Of a DNA stretch of 33,450 nt, positions 8,173-16,055 are shown piece after piece. The first letter of the stretch is position 1. The number at the start of each line of letters is the position of its first letter. Source of the DNA: Lachnospiraceae bacterium (GTDB lineage: Bacteria; Bacillota; Clostridia; Lachnospirales; Lachnospiraceae); the NCBI GenBank assembly GCA_014804365.1, contig JAAUZX010000016.1, positions 1 through 33,450 on the forward strand, written 5' to 3'. The notes below the pieces were generated by a model. The model was not told the origin of the DNA. It was given only the letters and a program-made list of their open reading frames with translations, and ran no database searches. The translations under genes and the position numbers were made by a program.

Positions 8173-9318
8173 CTATACCGTCTTAAACTTCTCAATATAA
8201 ACCGGGAAAGTATCAGTACCCTTCATCTCTTTGCCCGCCGTGATGGTGACATTCTTGTCAGTGATGAGATATTCCACGTTCGCACCGGCCTCCACCACGG
8301 TATCCTGCATCAGGATACAATTCTTGATCTTAGCGCCTTTGCCGACCTTAACGCCACGGAAGATCACGCTGTTCTCCACTTCACCTTCAATCACACAGCC
8401 GTCTGCCATCATCGCGTTCTGAACCTTTGCGCCGTCCTTGTAATGAGTCGGGTTATCGCCACGAATTTTCGTATAAATAGGAGCTCCCGAAAACAGAGCG
8501 TCCAGATTATAGTCATCCAGAAGTTTCATATTCTCTTCGAAGTAACTCTGCATACCGCTGATACGCGCTACATAACCCGTATACTTGTAAGCCTGTACAT
8601 TCAGCTTGCCAAGCTGGGGCATGATAATATCGCGCATAAAGAAGGACCGTCCCTGCATATATGCATTGCTGACAAGCTCGATCAGCAGCTCGCGCTCCAT
8701 GACAAAAATATTCATGGAAGTATTCTGTACACCGTCTGTCTTCGGATTAATGTATACTTTACGGATACGTCCCTGTTCTACATCAAAAGTGTAATAGAAG
8801 ACTCTGTCGTTTGTCTGATAATCCAGCAGTTCCTTCGGCAGTTCCTGTTCGTTGTATGCGATCGTGATATCCGCACCGCTGTCTGCATGTGCCTGAAGCA
8901 TAGCATTAAAATCAAAGTTGACCACGACATTGGTGTCTGACATGACCACATATTTTTCCTTCTGTGCTTTTAAGAAATTCAGAATATTCGCCAAAGCACC
9001 GGCACGTCCGACATAAGGCCCGTCTACTTTTTTCTCTGCAAAAGGCGGGAAAATATGCAGTCCGCCATTCTTTCGAACCAGATCCCACTCACGACCGGAA
9101 CCAAGATGATCCATCAATGAATGATAGTTCTGGTTTACGATGACGGAAATATTGTCAATACCGGAATGCGTCATACTGGACAGGATAAAGTCAATGATAC
9201 GATAACGGCTGGCAAAAGGAATAGAAGCCATCAAACGCACACTGACCAGCTCCGGAACCAGAGCGTCATAACTGTTAGGGAAAATAATACCGATTACATT
9301 TGTGCTTGATTTTATCAT
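8173..9318 (-). CDS. glgD: Glucose-1-phosphate adenylyltransferase regulatory-type subunit GlgD
   Basis: A 381-aa paralogue of GlgC. The N-terminal nucleotidyltransferase fold is recognisable from [20 protein letters not shown], but the catalytic GGQGSRL loop is replaced by [17 protein letters not shown], the mark of GlgD. The C-terminus is a left-handed beta-helix of hexapeptide repeats ([18 protein letters not shown]). In Firmicutes GlgD associates with GlgC to form the ADP-glucose pyrophosphorylase of glycogen synthesis and raises its activity. Its ATG overlaps the glgC stop as ATGA, so the two subunits are translationally coupled. The bidirectional terminator follows 40 bases downstream. 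Confidence 0.93.
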   Translation of the reverse strand: MIKSSTNVIGIIFPNSYDALVPELVSVRLMASIPFASRYRIIDFILSSMTHSGIDNISVIVNQNYHSLMDHLGSGREWDLVRKNGGLHIFPPFAEKKVDGPYVGRAGALANILNFLKAQKEKYVVMSDTNVVVNFDFNAMLQAHADSGADITIAYNEQELPKELLDYQTNDRVFYYTFDVEQGRIRKVYINPKTDGVQNTSMNIFVMERELLIELVSNAYMQGRSFFMRDIIMPQLGKLNVQAYKYTGYVARISGMQSYFEENMKLLDDYNLDALFSGAPIYTKIRGDNPTHYKDGAKVQNAMMADGCVIEGEVENSVIFRGVKVGKGAKIKNCILMQDTVVEAGANVEYLITDKNVTITAGKEMKGTDTFPVYIEKFKTV

Positions 9319-10520
9319 TGTACTTCACCACCTTCTACATTATTATTTACCATAGCATTAGGGCCTACCACGACATTTTCACCTATGGTGACACCCGAAG
9401 CGATGATCGCTACGCCTTTTTCGTCCCCGGTGGGCATTGCACCTACTACGGCATTTTCACCGATCGTCACATTTTCTGCCACGATACAGTGCTTCACAAC
9501 CGCTCCGGATTTGATCGTCGTGCCGCCCATGATGACAGCGTCCTCCACCACCGCACCGGCTTCTACCTTTACTCCGGCAAAAAGAATGGAATGCTTTACC
9601 GTGCCCTTGACCCGGCACCCATCGGTGATCATGGCATTCTCTACAACTGCGCCTGCACTGATCTTGTGTCCTGTCATACCTGCATTGCGGCTGTAGATCT
9701 TCCAACCCTCGTCAAAAAGGTTAATACCGCTGTGCTCAGGGTCCAGAACTTCCATGTTCGCTTCCCACAGGGAAGAAATAGTTCCTACATCCTTCCAGTA
9801 TCCGCCGAAATGATAAGCATACATCTGACGATTATCACGAAGCAGATTAGGGATAATGTTCTTACCGAAATCGTTATCGGATTCCGGATCAGCCTCGTCC
9901 TCTTCCAGATATTTTTTCAGAATATCCCAGTTGAAAATGTAGATACCCATAGAAGCCAGATTGGACTTAGGATTTTTCGGCTTCTCCTGAAATTCCGTGA
10001 TCTTGTCATTCTCGTCCGCTACCATCAGACCGAGACGGGATGCCTCCTCCCACGGAACCTCCATAACGGCAACACTGAATTCCGCGTTTTTCGCTTTGTG
10101 GAATTCAAGGAAATCACTATAGTCCTGTTTACAGATCTGATCACCGGAAAGAATGATAACGTATTTCGGGTCATAGCGCTCGATAAACGATATATTCTGA
10201 TAAATCGCATTTGCCGTGCCTTTATACCAGTCTGACCCATGCGCTTTCTGATAGGGCGGCAGTACATGCACACCGCCATAGAGACGATCCAGATCCCACG
10301 GCTGCCCGTTGCCGATATATTCGTTTAACTCCAGCGGCTGATACTGGGTCAGGATACCTACGGTATCAATACCTGAATTAACGCAGTTCGAAAGCGGAAA
10401 GTCGATAATACGATATTTGCCGCCAAAAGGAACTGCAGGTTTTGCAAGTTTCTCTGTAAGTGCATAAAGGCGCGAACCTTGTCCACCGGCAAGAAGCATT
10501 GCAATCATTTCTTTTGCCAT
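9315..10520 (-). CDS. glgC: Glucose-1-phosphate adenylyltransferase catalytic subunit GlgC
   Basis: A 401-aa protein making ADP-glucose from glucose-1-phosphate and ATP, the committed step of glycogen synthesis. The catalytic loop [15 protein letters not shown] is intact, followed by [52 protein letters not shown] and [11 protein letters not shown] are typical GlgC segments, and the C-terminus is a beta-helix. ATG 10520 was chosen because AGGAGG lies 9 bases upstream; an earlier in-frame start would put that site inside the gene. It is the first gene of the glgCD operon. Confidence 0.95.
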   Translation of the reverse strand: MAKEMIAMLLAGGQGSRLYALTEKLAKPAVPFGGKYRIIDFPLSNCVNSGIDTVGILTQYQPLELNEYIGNGQPWDLDRLYGGVHVLPPYQKAHGSDWYKGTANAIYQNISFIERYDPKYVIILSGDQICKQDYSDFLEFHKAKNAEFSVAVMEVPWEEASRLGLMVADENDKITEFQEKPKNPKSNLASMGIYIFNWDILKKYLEEDEADPESDNDFGKNIIPNLLRDNRQMYAYHFGGYWKDVGTISSLWEANMEVLDPEHSGINLFDEGWKIYSRNAGMTGHKISAGAVVENAMITDGCRVKGTVKHSILFAGVKVEAGAVVEDAVIMGGTTIKSGAVVKHCIVAENVTIGENAVVGAMPTGDEKGVAIIASGVTIGENVVVGPNAMVNNNVEGGEVQ

Positions 10521-10553
10521 AATACGATTCCTCCTATTTACCATGATAAATAA

Positions 10554-10582
10554 ATTATATAACATACTGGACAATATTTACA
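10554..10582 (-). promoter_or_regulatory. Putative sigma-A promoter of glgCD
   Basis: On the minus strand a perfect TATAAT (10559-10554) is preceded, with a 17-base spacer, by a weak -35 TGTAAA. It lies 34 bases upstream of the glgC start in a very A/T-rich stretch. Confidence 0.45.
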
Positions 10583-10697
10583 GAAAAATTGTTAAATTTA
10601 TGCAGAAAATTTATGGACGCCAAAAAAAATATGTGTATTTTGTATATAAACAAGATTTGATTAAAATATCTTCCGCATAAAATCTTGTTAATCGAAG

Positions 10698-10735
10698 CGA
10701 GGCTGCGCACTAAGCAAGCTTAATGCACAGCCTCG
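10698..10735. terminator. Hairpin between deacetylase 3' end and glgC
   Basis: CGAGGCTG (10698-10705) pairs with CAGCCTCG (10728-10735), and the stem continues inward through GCA/TGC and TAAGC/GCTTA. It is 25 bases past the minus-strand stop of the split deacetylase gene and probably was its terminator, although the T-run is modest. Confidence 0.55.
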
Positions 10736-10760
10736 TTCATAGAGTGTGGTTCGCAATCCT

Positions 10761-11342
10761 TTACTCCCCTGACACCTGCGTCCCGTCCGCCTTCATGTGA
10801 TATTTGTCCTTGTAAATCAGCTGTGAGATCGGCACCAGCTCATACCCTTTATCCTGCAGTCCGGTAATGACCATCTCCAAGGCATCAGCTGTGTATTTCG
10901 CTCCATTATGCATGAGCACGATCGCCCCATTATTCAACTTATCGGACTCCACCACGCGCTTGACGATGTCGTCCACTCCGTAGTCCTTCCAATCGAGAGA
11001 ATCGATCGACCATTGAATCGGATAATAACCGCATTTATGCGCATTGGTTATGACATGATTGTCATAATCCCCGTAGGGCGGTCTGAAAAGGCACATTTCA
11101 TATCCCGTCAATTCCTGCACCTTAGTATGTACTTTCATCAGCTCTTCCTGACATTCCTCGTTAGATAATTGGGACATATTCTTATGATTTTCGCTGTGGT
11201 TACCCAGGTCGTGCCCGTCCGCCAGAATCGCCTTCACGTCATCGGGGTAGCTCTCCACCCATCCGCCGGTCATGAAGAACGTCACTTTCACATTATGCTT
11301 TTTAAGAATCTCCAGAATCCGGCCTGTATCCTCATTCCCCCA
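10761..11342 (-). pseudogene. PdaB-like polysaccharide deacetylase, C-terminal part (gene split by the element)
   Basis: This is the 3' part of an interrupted gene whose 5' part is at 22653-23101. It opens at WGNEDTGRILEILKKHNV, continues KVTFFMTGGWVESYP, the metal-binding GNHSENHKNMS, the RPPYGDYDN motif and GAIVLMHNGAKYTADAL. Together with FDAAWGN at the end of the other part this is a complete NodB domain of the PdaB type, a sporulation-linked family that acts on spore-cortex or cell-wall peptidoglycan. The open frame extends into the element to a GTG at 11384, adding 14 element-derived residues (MSWGLSFSINSPSP), but that start lies inside a strong hairpin and lacks both the catalytic Asp and the membrane anchor. 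As it stands the fragment should be inactive. Confidence 0.9.
11332..11342. repeat. Attachment-site core, left copy
   Basis: TCATTCCCCCA, encoding WGN(E) on the minus strand. It is identical to 22653-22663. Just inside, GGTGATGGA (11344-11352) faces TCCATCAACC (22641-22650) in inverted orientation, as expected for recombinase binding arms. Confidence 0.8.
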
Positions 11343-11360
11343 CGGTGATGGACTGTTAAT

Positions 11361-11396
11361 GGAAAAGGACAGGCCCCATGACACTGTCCTTTTTCC
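11361..11396. terminator. Terminator at the left end of the element
   Basis: GGAAAAGGACAG (11361-11372) pairs with CTGTCCTTTTTCC (11384-11396), with one bulged T. It lies 11 bases past the stop of the last PIN-module gene and would stop minus-strand transcription from entering the deacetylase fragment. Confidence 0.65.
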
Positions 11397-11406
11397 AAAC
11401 TAACAA

Positions 11407-11610
11407 TTAAACATTTTTTTCAGAATACATCATAGCCTTTCGACTGAGTTCACGCACACTAGATTCCGCATCCAAAAACTGCTCTCGCCATTTTGTATAA
11501 TCAAAAGACTCGCTGTTTATTAAAGCAATAAAACGTTCCGCATCAACATAACCTAATTGGGCAATTAACGCATTTATCCCTTCCTGCTTAACCACAGTAT
11601 CTGTTCTCAT
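11407..11610 (-). CDS. Small partner protein of the PIN-domain gene (putative antitoxin)
   Basis: A 67-aa protein: TVVKQEGINALIAQLGYVDA, ERFIALINSESFDYTKWREQ, then ELSRKAMMY. This pattern accompanies PIN-domain proteins of the adjacent type in Firmicutes and cyanobacteria, from memory of such gene pairs. The ATG follows GGAGGG by 6 bases, 2 bases after the PIN stop, so the pair is one operon. Gene order is toxin-like first and small protein second, the reverse of most type II modules. It has no recognisable DNA-binding motif. Confidence 0.6.
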   Translation of the reverse strand: MRTDTVVKQEGINALIAQLGYVDAERFIALINSESFDYTKWREQFLDAESSVRELSRKAMMYSEKNV

Positions 11611-11612
11611 AT

Positions 11613-12044
11613 TTATCCCTCCATTTCACTTACAAAAACAACAGGATTAACAATCTTTATTTCCGGTACTGGTGTATTCAACAACTTTTTATCAGTAGTT
11701 AAATAATATTCACACTCAGCCGCTACCGCACAGGAAATGTGCAAAGCATCAAATGTCTTTATTCCCTTGGAAGCAAGTGATTCTGCAAATGAGAGAATAT
11801 CCTCTGTTTCTTCCGCGATACACGAGGATGCAATCGTCTTCCATGGAGCAATCGCAAGTCGTTTTTCCTCATATGGATTTTTCCCATTTTCATAATCCAA
11901 AATGTAAGACCAAACTAAATCATAGGCTCCTTCTCTAATCTTAGCTTGAATATATAATTTGGCTTGTGCCTCAAGATGAATTTTTATCTGACTCTGGTCA
12001 TCAAAAGGTCTGTTATAACAACAGTTATCTAAATATATTTTCAC
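11613..12044 (-). CDS. PIN-domain protein, putative ribonuclease toxin
   Basis: A 143-aa protein. KIYLDNCCYNRPFDDQSQIK gives the first PIN acidic residue (Asp near residue 6), EDILSFAESLASKGIKTFDA a second acidic site, DALHISCAVAAECEYYLTTD the third and fourth. PIN proteins are Mg2+-dependent RNases, often toxins of type II modules. The GTG at 12044, 7 bases after AGGAGG, is preferred over the TTG at 12050. It is located at the left end of the element, where it could stabilise the element in the host. Upstream, the short reading frame ending HEKAMRMIQEKLKEV may be the remains of a further module protein. Confidence 0.7.
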   Translation of the reverse strand: MKIYLDNCCYNRPFDDQSQIKIHLEAQAKLYIQAKIREGAYDLVWSYILDYENGKNPYEEKRLAIAPWKTIASSCIAEETEDILSFAESLASKGIKTFDALHISCAVAAECEYYLTTDKKLLNTPVPEIKIVNPVVFVSEMEG

Positions 12045-12072
12045 ACTCAAACCTCCTTTAATTTCTCCTGTA

Positions 12073-12210
12073 TCATTCGCATTGCCTTTTCGTGTGACAC
12101 AGTTCAGTCGATTTAATAGAATCTATGCCTTTATCCAACTTACTCGGTTCCACATAATTGATATCATCCTCGTTCAAAAATACAGCAAACGGAGCCGCAT
12201 AGACTTCACA
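12073..12210 (-). pseudogene. Uma2-family nuclease-like remnant
   Basis: This frame has no usable start codon but reads CEVYAAPFAVFLNEDDINYV followed by EPSKLDKG, which matches the CEVYxAPFxV and VEPD...SKLDDKG segments of Uma2-type (PD-(D/E)XK) proteins with the intervening residues deleted. It then continues into unrelated sequence and stops at 12073. It appears to be a decayed gene piece beside the PIN module. The stretch between it and the recombinase (12211-12364) shows no gene. Confidence 0.4.
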
Positions 12211-12364
12211 GTTTCAGCACATCCACCTTTCACACCTCCGCTCTTGATTCTATTATAGGCAATATCCACTGCAAATACAACCGCTTTACCTCACTATGGA
12301 TATCTTATTTCATTGATTCTGTTATGTAAAAGCCGTTAATATTTCCACTAACGGATTCACACAA

Positions 12365-12401
12365 AACCGGCAGCCCGCTAATCACTGCAGGCATGCCGGT
12401 T
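12365..12401 (-). terminator. Terminator overlapping the recombinase 3' end
   Basis: AACCGGCA (12365-12372) pairs with TGCCGGTT (12394-12401). On the minus strand it spans the last codons and stop of the recombinase gene and is followed by TTGTG. Confidence 0.5.
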
Positions 12402-13970
12402 TAATAATGCTTCCAATTCGTCAGAGAAGTTATAGACAATCTTAATCGTATTGTCCTCATAGATGTAAATCATGGAAATCATTTCCACTACTATATCCCT
12501 GTCAAGGCGGTACAGCTTCTCATATTGCAGCAGTTTTTCAATCCATGGATTCTTTGCAGGCACCTGGCTTTTCAACTGATTGATTTTTTCAATCGCAGAG
12601 CGGGCAGCGCTAATCTGCTGCTCATATTTATCTCTGTACCTCATGTAGTCATCTCTTGTAATGAGACCGTCTGAATAATCTTCGTAGGCACGTTCCTTCT
12701 TCATTACGAGTCGGTCAATTTCTACCTTATACTTAGAGATATCTCCCAGGAAATCTGCATGATTCTTTCTTTGCTTCTGGTTTTCTTCTTCAATCAGCCG
12801 GCTAATATCCTTTACAGAGCTGATAATCAGATTCAAATCATCCAGTACGATTCCCTCCAGCTCCTGTTCCGTGATACTGTGAATGCTGCAGAATTTCTTT
12901 CCGTACCGGTTATAACTGCCGCAGTTAAAGAAGCAGACACCTTTACGTCTAATTTTAACCATGGCACGCCCACAGTCACCGCACTTCAAATAACCTGCAA
13001 ACATGTGGACATTTTCTGTAAGACTGGTATGCCTTGTATTCCTCTTCAACAAGTCCTGAACTTTATCCCATGTATCCCTGTCTACAATCGGCTCGTGCGT
13101 GTTCTCAACAACAATCCACTGCTCCTTGGGAAGACTTACCGCACTTTTCTTGCACATCTGCCTAAAGCTCTTATTCTGCACCATATTTCCAATATAAATT
13201 TCATTCTTTAAAATATTTCTTATCGTAGAATATGTCCAATAAGAGGTTGCATCAAGCCGGTTGCTGTTATGATAGTTGAGCCCTTGCTGCTTCTTGTATT
13301 CTGACGGACATGGTATGTTCTCCTCATTTAGAATTTTTGCGATTGTATTCTGTCCTATGCCTTTGACATACATGGCAAAAATACGCCTTACGATACCGGC
13401 CGCATACTCATCAACTTCCAGTTTGTTGTGGTCCTTGGCCGACTTAACATATCCAAAGCTGGCAAACGCACCTATAAACTGGCCATTGCTTTGTTTGGTT
13501 CTGAAAGTCGAGCGTACCTTTTTGGATATATCTTTTGGATAAAAACCATTGAACATATTTTTGACATCAATCATCATATCTTCACTGGCGTCGATATCGT
13601 AATACTTTCTATCCACACTGTCGTTTATGGCAATAAAGCGAACTTTTTTGGCCGGGAAATACTCGTTTATGTACCTTGAAACCTCTGGCATGTTTCTGCC
13701 CAGTCTGGACAAATCTTTGACAACCACACACTGTACATTTCTTGACTCAATATCCTTAATCATCCGTTCGAAAGCAGGCCGATTAAAATTAGTTCCTGTA
13801 TAGCCATCGTCTATGTATGTATCATACAGGTACAAATCCGTCTCCCTGCTGACAAATTCCATCAGCTGCAAACGCTGATTGCTTATACTCAGGCTCTCCG
13901 ATTTGTCGCCGTCTTCTCTCGAAAGACGAATGTATAATGCTGTTTTTAACTGGTTATTATTTTCAGGCAT
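12378..13970 (-). CDS. Large serine recombinase (TnpX-like integrase of the element)
   Basis: About 530 aa. The resolvase domain carries the nucleophile in ALYIRLSREDGD (Ser17 from this start), SLSISNQ, DDGYTGTNFNRPAFERM and VVKDLSRLGRN. A recombinase domain follows (FASFGYVKSAKD, then RRIFAMYVKGIGQNTIAKIL), then a zinc ribbon (YLKCGDCGRAM with later NCGS and FCS) and a coiled coil (residues about 390-480). This enzyme class inserts and excises elements through attP/attB with a 2-base crossover and no host factor. All core motifs are intact. ATG 13970 is 7 bases after the stop of the 58-codon gene; ATG 14000 and 14006 are alternatives that overlap it. It is the best candidate for the enzyme that inserted this element and may restore the deacetylase gene. 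Confidence 0.92.
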   Translation of the reverse strand: MPENNNQLKTALYIRLSREDGDKSESLSISNQRLQLMEFVSRETDLYLYDTYIDDGYTGTNFNRPAFERMIKDIESRNVQCVVVKDLSRLGRNMPEVSRYINEYFPAKKVRFIAINDSVDRKYYDIDASEDMMIDVKNMFNGFYPKDISKKVRSTFRTKQSNGQFIGAFASFGYVKSAKDHNKLEVDEYAAGIVRRIFAMYVKGIGQNTIAKILNEENIPCPSEYKKQQGLNYHNSNRLDATSYWTYSTIRNILKNEIYIGNMVQNKSFRQMCKKSAVSLPKEQWIVVENTHEPIVDRDTWDKVQDLLKRNTRHTSLTENVHMFAGYLKCGDCGRAMVKIRRKGVCFFNCGSYNRYGKKFCSIHSITEQELEGIVLDDLNLIISSVKDISRLIEEENQKQRKNHADFLGDISKYKVEIDRLVMKKERAYEDYSDGLITRDDYMRYRDKYEQQISAARSAIEKINQLKSQVPAKNPWIEKLLQYEKLYRLDRDIVVEMISMIYIYEDNTIKIVYNFSDELEALLNRHACSD

Positions 13971-13977
13971 ATGCTCT

Positions 13978-14154
13978 TTATCCGGTAAGCTGCACGCCAT
14001 AATCATCTACCTTGGATTCCGGGAATTGCACACCTGCCCTTTCGGCATAATTACTTTCCCCGAGATGACAACGTATAATCCGCCGCATTAGTTCTTCCAG
14101 CCCGTATTGATTGCCATATTCCCTGACGACTTTATATGTGCTTGGCTCTTTCAT
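13978..14154 (-). CDS. 58-aa protein upstream of the recombinase
   Basis: Starts at ATG 14154 after AAGGAGG and reads MKEPSTYKVVREYGNQYGLE, then ELMRRIIRCHL and SNYAERAGVQFPESKVDDYG. The YGLEELMRRII segment resembles short SHOCT-like or recombinase-associated proteins found beside serine recombinases in Clostridiales elements. It ends 7 bases before, or overlaps, the recombinase start and so is translationally coupled to it. A role as a directionality or expression factor is possible but unproven. Confidence 0.6.
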   Translation of the reverse strand: MKEPSTYKVVREYGNQYGLEELMRRIIRCHLGESNYAERAGVQFPESKVDDYGVQLTG

Positions 14155-14172
14155 CTGTTAACCTCCTTATTT

Positions 14173-14485
14173 GATTTTGTAGCAGGTTCCGTTTTGTTAT
14201 TTATATGCGAACTGTATAGTCTGCAATCACATATATTTTTACTCAATATCGGTCACGCAATCATACCGTCTTTTTTAAAAATAGTATTCAAAGTCTCATG
14301 GAACAGACCGATATCATTCCGTATTTTACCTGTGCTCAGTTCCCGCTTACCGGAAATCCTCCTTTCAGACATTCCACCGGCCGCGGATGCGGCTACCACT
14401 CTTAGCTGCCCTCATGGAAATTCTGCCTGTGTAAGATTTTCTGTATATTGCGTTTTGGAACCCCTGCGGATAGCACAGCGGCCTT
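14173..14485. other. Gap upstream of the recombinase operon
   Basis: No convincing gene. A 39-codon minus-strand frame (14253-14372, MSERRISGKRELS...) has no spaced ribosome site. The region is the likely site of the recombinase promoter, but no clear -35/-10 pair was found. Confidence 0.3.
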
Positions 14486-14533
14486 AACGGCATAAACATG
14501 GCAACATCGGTGGCGTGCCATGCCTATGCCGTT
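14486..14533. repeat. 48-bp interrupted palindrome
   Basis: AACGGCATA and ATGGCA (14486-14503) pair with TGCCAT and TATGCCGTT (14516-14533), with a 3-base internal loop on each side and a 12-base apical loop. It lies 10 bases past the primase remnant on the minus strand. No T-run follows, so it is not an ordinary terminator. It could be a protein-binding or replication/transfer structure. Confidence 0.55.
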
Positions 14534-14543
14534 GTCCAGAGAC

Positions 14544-15212
14544 CTACATTTCAGGTTCTGGTGCCAGTTCTGAGGATACCTGCTGTTCTGTCGTTTCTTC
14601 AACATGTCTGCCGCAATCCGCTGAGATCTGCTGTTCAGCACCGCCGTTCAGCTTTATGCTATATTTCCGGACAGCCGTTGTGCGGATAAGCCCGCGGTAG
14701 GATATGGCTTTCCTGGGGGTGTACTTCCGTGCCTCGTCCAGGCCGTTGTAGGTGTCATCCTTCCATTTGTCCAGCTTGTACTCCTTGATAAGCATCTCCG
14801 GCCCGTCCATGAGCTTCCCTGTCTTGATAAGCATGGGCCTTCCGTCTTTCGGGTTACGCGGCGGCACAGTCCATATGGGGTTGTTCCGGGCGGCCTGCGC
14901 GATGGCATTGCTGAACTTGGTCTTTCCCAGCGGCCTTGTGCTGGGTACGTTCTTTTCCAGCCACTTCAAGTACAGGTCATACAGGAATCCATAGGGGAGC
15001 AGGTCCCATGCGAACTGGTCTTCAAAATCTTCAAGGAACTGCCGCACGGGGTCATTATGGGGTTGCACTAAAGACCAGCCTTCTACTGTCTGCCTGTGAT
15101 GGTCTTCATACTGACCGCTACGGGGTCTCACCAAAGACCATCCTTCTACTGTCTGCCTGTGATGGTCTTCATACTGACCGCTATGGGGTTGCACTAAAGC
15201 CCAGCCTGACAA
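14544..15212 (-). pseudogene. Primase (D5/P4 type) C-terminal remnant with tandem-repeat N-terminus
   Basis: The body reads PVRQFLEDFEDQFAWDLLPY, GFLYDLYLKWLEKN, then GKTKFSNAIAQAA, which resembles the C-terminal domain of phage/plasmid D5-type primases of Clostridiales elements. The helicase and primase domains are absent. The frame opens at a TTG without a ribosome site, and its first ~55 residues are encoded by the 63-bp repeats, so this is most likely a 5'-truncated remnant. The C-terminal 40 residues are low complexity (Glu, Ser, Gln). Confidence 0.5.
15059..15206. repeat. 63-bp tandem repeat, about 2.3 copies
   Basis: GGGG of each unit begins at 15059, 15122 and 15185, an exact 63-base period. 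The core ACTGTCTGCCTGTGATGGTC is identical between copies. In the minus-strand frame each unit encodes 21 residues (SGQYEDHHRQTVEGWSLV and neighbours), so copy-number change keeps the frame. Confidence 0.85.
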
Positions 15213-15298
15213 AAAGAAAGAGAGCAGCCATCTTAGTGGCCCACACTGCCATCAAGATAACTGCTTTTCCGAATCCTTATTTTGTTATCATACTATCC

Positions 15299-15643
15299 TC
15301 ATACCGCAATCTCCCGGTACTGTGCACCAGATAGGAGCGCCAGTAGCTTTGCGGCATCGTTCCGTTCCCTGTGCATGGCGGAACCGTCGTTGAAAACGAC
15401 GACCGCTTTGTTCTCCGCACAATGGAAGCGGCATAACATCGCGTCAGCGTCCTCCGACATTCCCAGCACGAGCGGATAGCTGTGCTTAAAAGCCCATGCC
15501 GTCACCTGCGGGTTCACCCCTTCCTGCGGCGCACCTGTCTCATAGACCTGTGCCGCGTCATAATTTAACATCAGCCTATCCATCACCTGTTCAAAACCAG
15601 AGGACGGCACCCCTGTGATGATGATATCCAGCCATCTCTCCAT
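15299..15643 (-). CDS. Hypothetical element protein
   Basis: A 114-aa protein from ATG 15643, 8 bases after GGAGG; the ATG at 15649 is too close. It reads MERWLDIIITGVPSSGFEQV, then AAQVYETGAPQEGVNPQVTA, GMSEDADAMLCRF and ENKAVVVFNDGSAMHRERND. It is small, soluble and alpha/beta in appearance. I do not recognise the family. It lies between the primase remnant and the secreted cargo. Confidence 0.55.
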   Translation of the reverse strand: MERWLDIIITGVPSSGFEQVMDRLMLNYDAAQVYETGAPQEGVNPQVTAWAFKHSYPLVLGMSEDADAMLCRFHCAENKAVVVFNDGSAMHRERNDAAKLLALLSGAQYREIAV

Positions 15644-15649
15644 CTGCAT

Positions 15650-15981
15650 ATCCTCCGGTATCCCGCTACGATCTGCTGTCCCGCATACCGCTGCACTTTT
15701 ATTATCTTAATAAGGGGCCGAAGCCCCTTAACATGTATATCCGTACTGAAACAGATATACGACACCATACTGGCATCCGGGTTCCTCTCAAAAAAGCCCC
15801 CGGCACCTGTGAAGGTGCCCTGCACACACAGCGGTCAAGAAATAAGATTTCATCATCGTAACCATTTTGAATGGGGCAGAATGGTTACCATTCCATGGCA
15901 CAGAAATATCAAAAAATCCAGACAGTCTGGACAATTTCTTCTGTTTTGCACAGCATGCAGGGCTGCATTGGTCTCTTTACC
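15650..15981. other. Gap with two stable hairpins, no clear gene
   Basis: TAAGGGGC/GCCCCTTA (15711-15730) closes on a minus-strand UUCG tetraloop. GGCACCT/AGGTGCC (15802-15819) is followed on the minus strand by GGGGGCTTTTTT and could be a terminator. An 80-codon minus-strand frame here (15583-15825, GTG start) spans both hairpins, overlaps the start of the 114-aa gene and was not accepted. Confidence 0.45.
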
Positions 15982-16020
15982 AAAAAGACAGGCTGACAGC
16001 AATCTCCTGCTGACAGCCTG
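15982..16020 (-). terminator. Terminator of the surface-protein gene
   Basis: CAGGCTG...GCA (from 15989) pairs with TGC...CAGCCTG (to 16020), and the minus-strand 3' side runs into TCTTTTTGG. It follows the stop of the transglutaminase protein by 35 bases. Confidence 0.7.
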
Positions 16021-16055
16021 CCTTTTGGTGATAATCCCCGTATATCAAATCCTTC

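Noticed and set aside
9300..10235. 311-codon plus-strand frame opposite glgC
   Set aside because: It lies entirely within a clear glgC gene on the other strand and has no family features or ribosome site.
11343..11384. GTG at 11384 as a genuine start of the downstream deacetylase
   Set aside because: It sits inside a terminator hairpin, lacks a well-spaced ribosome site, and yields a protein without the catalytic Asp or membrane anchor; the sequence is better explained by the insertion junction.
14402..14641. 79-codon minus-strand frame over the palindrome and primase tail
   Set aside because: It overlaps the primase-like frame and the 48-bp palindrome and has Arg/His/Gln-rich composition typical of a shadow frame.
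15059..15206. Tandem repeats as a possible CRISPR array
   Set aside because: The unit is 63 bp, contiguous and without unique spacers, and only about 2.3 copies exist.
15583..15825. 80-codon minus-strand frame starting GTG (MQGTFTGAGGFFERNPDAS...)
   Set aside because: It spans two strong hairpins, lacks a ribosome site, overlaps the start of the better-supported 114-aa gene and shows no recognisable motif.
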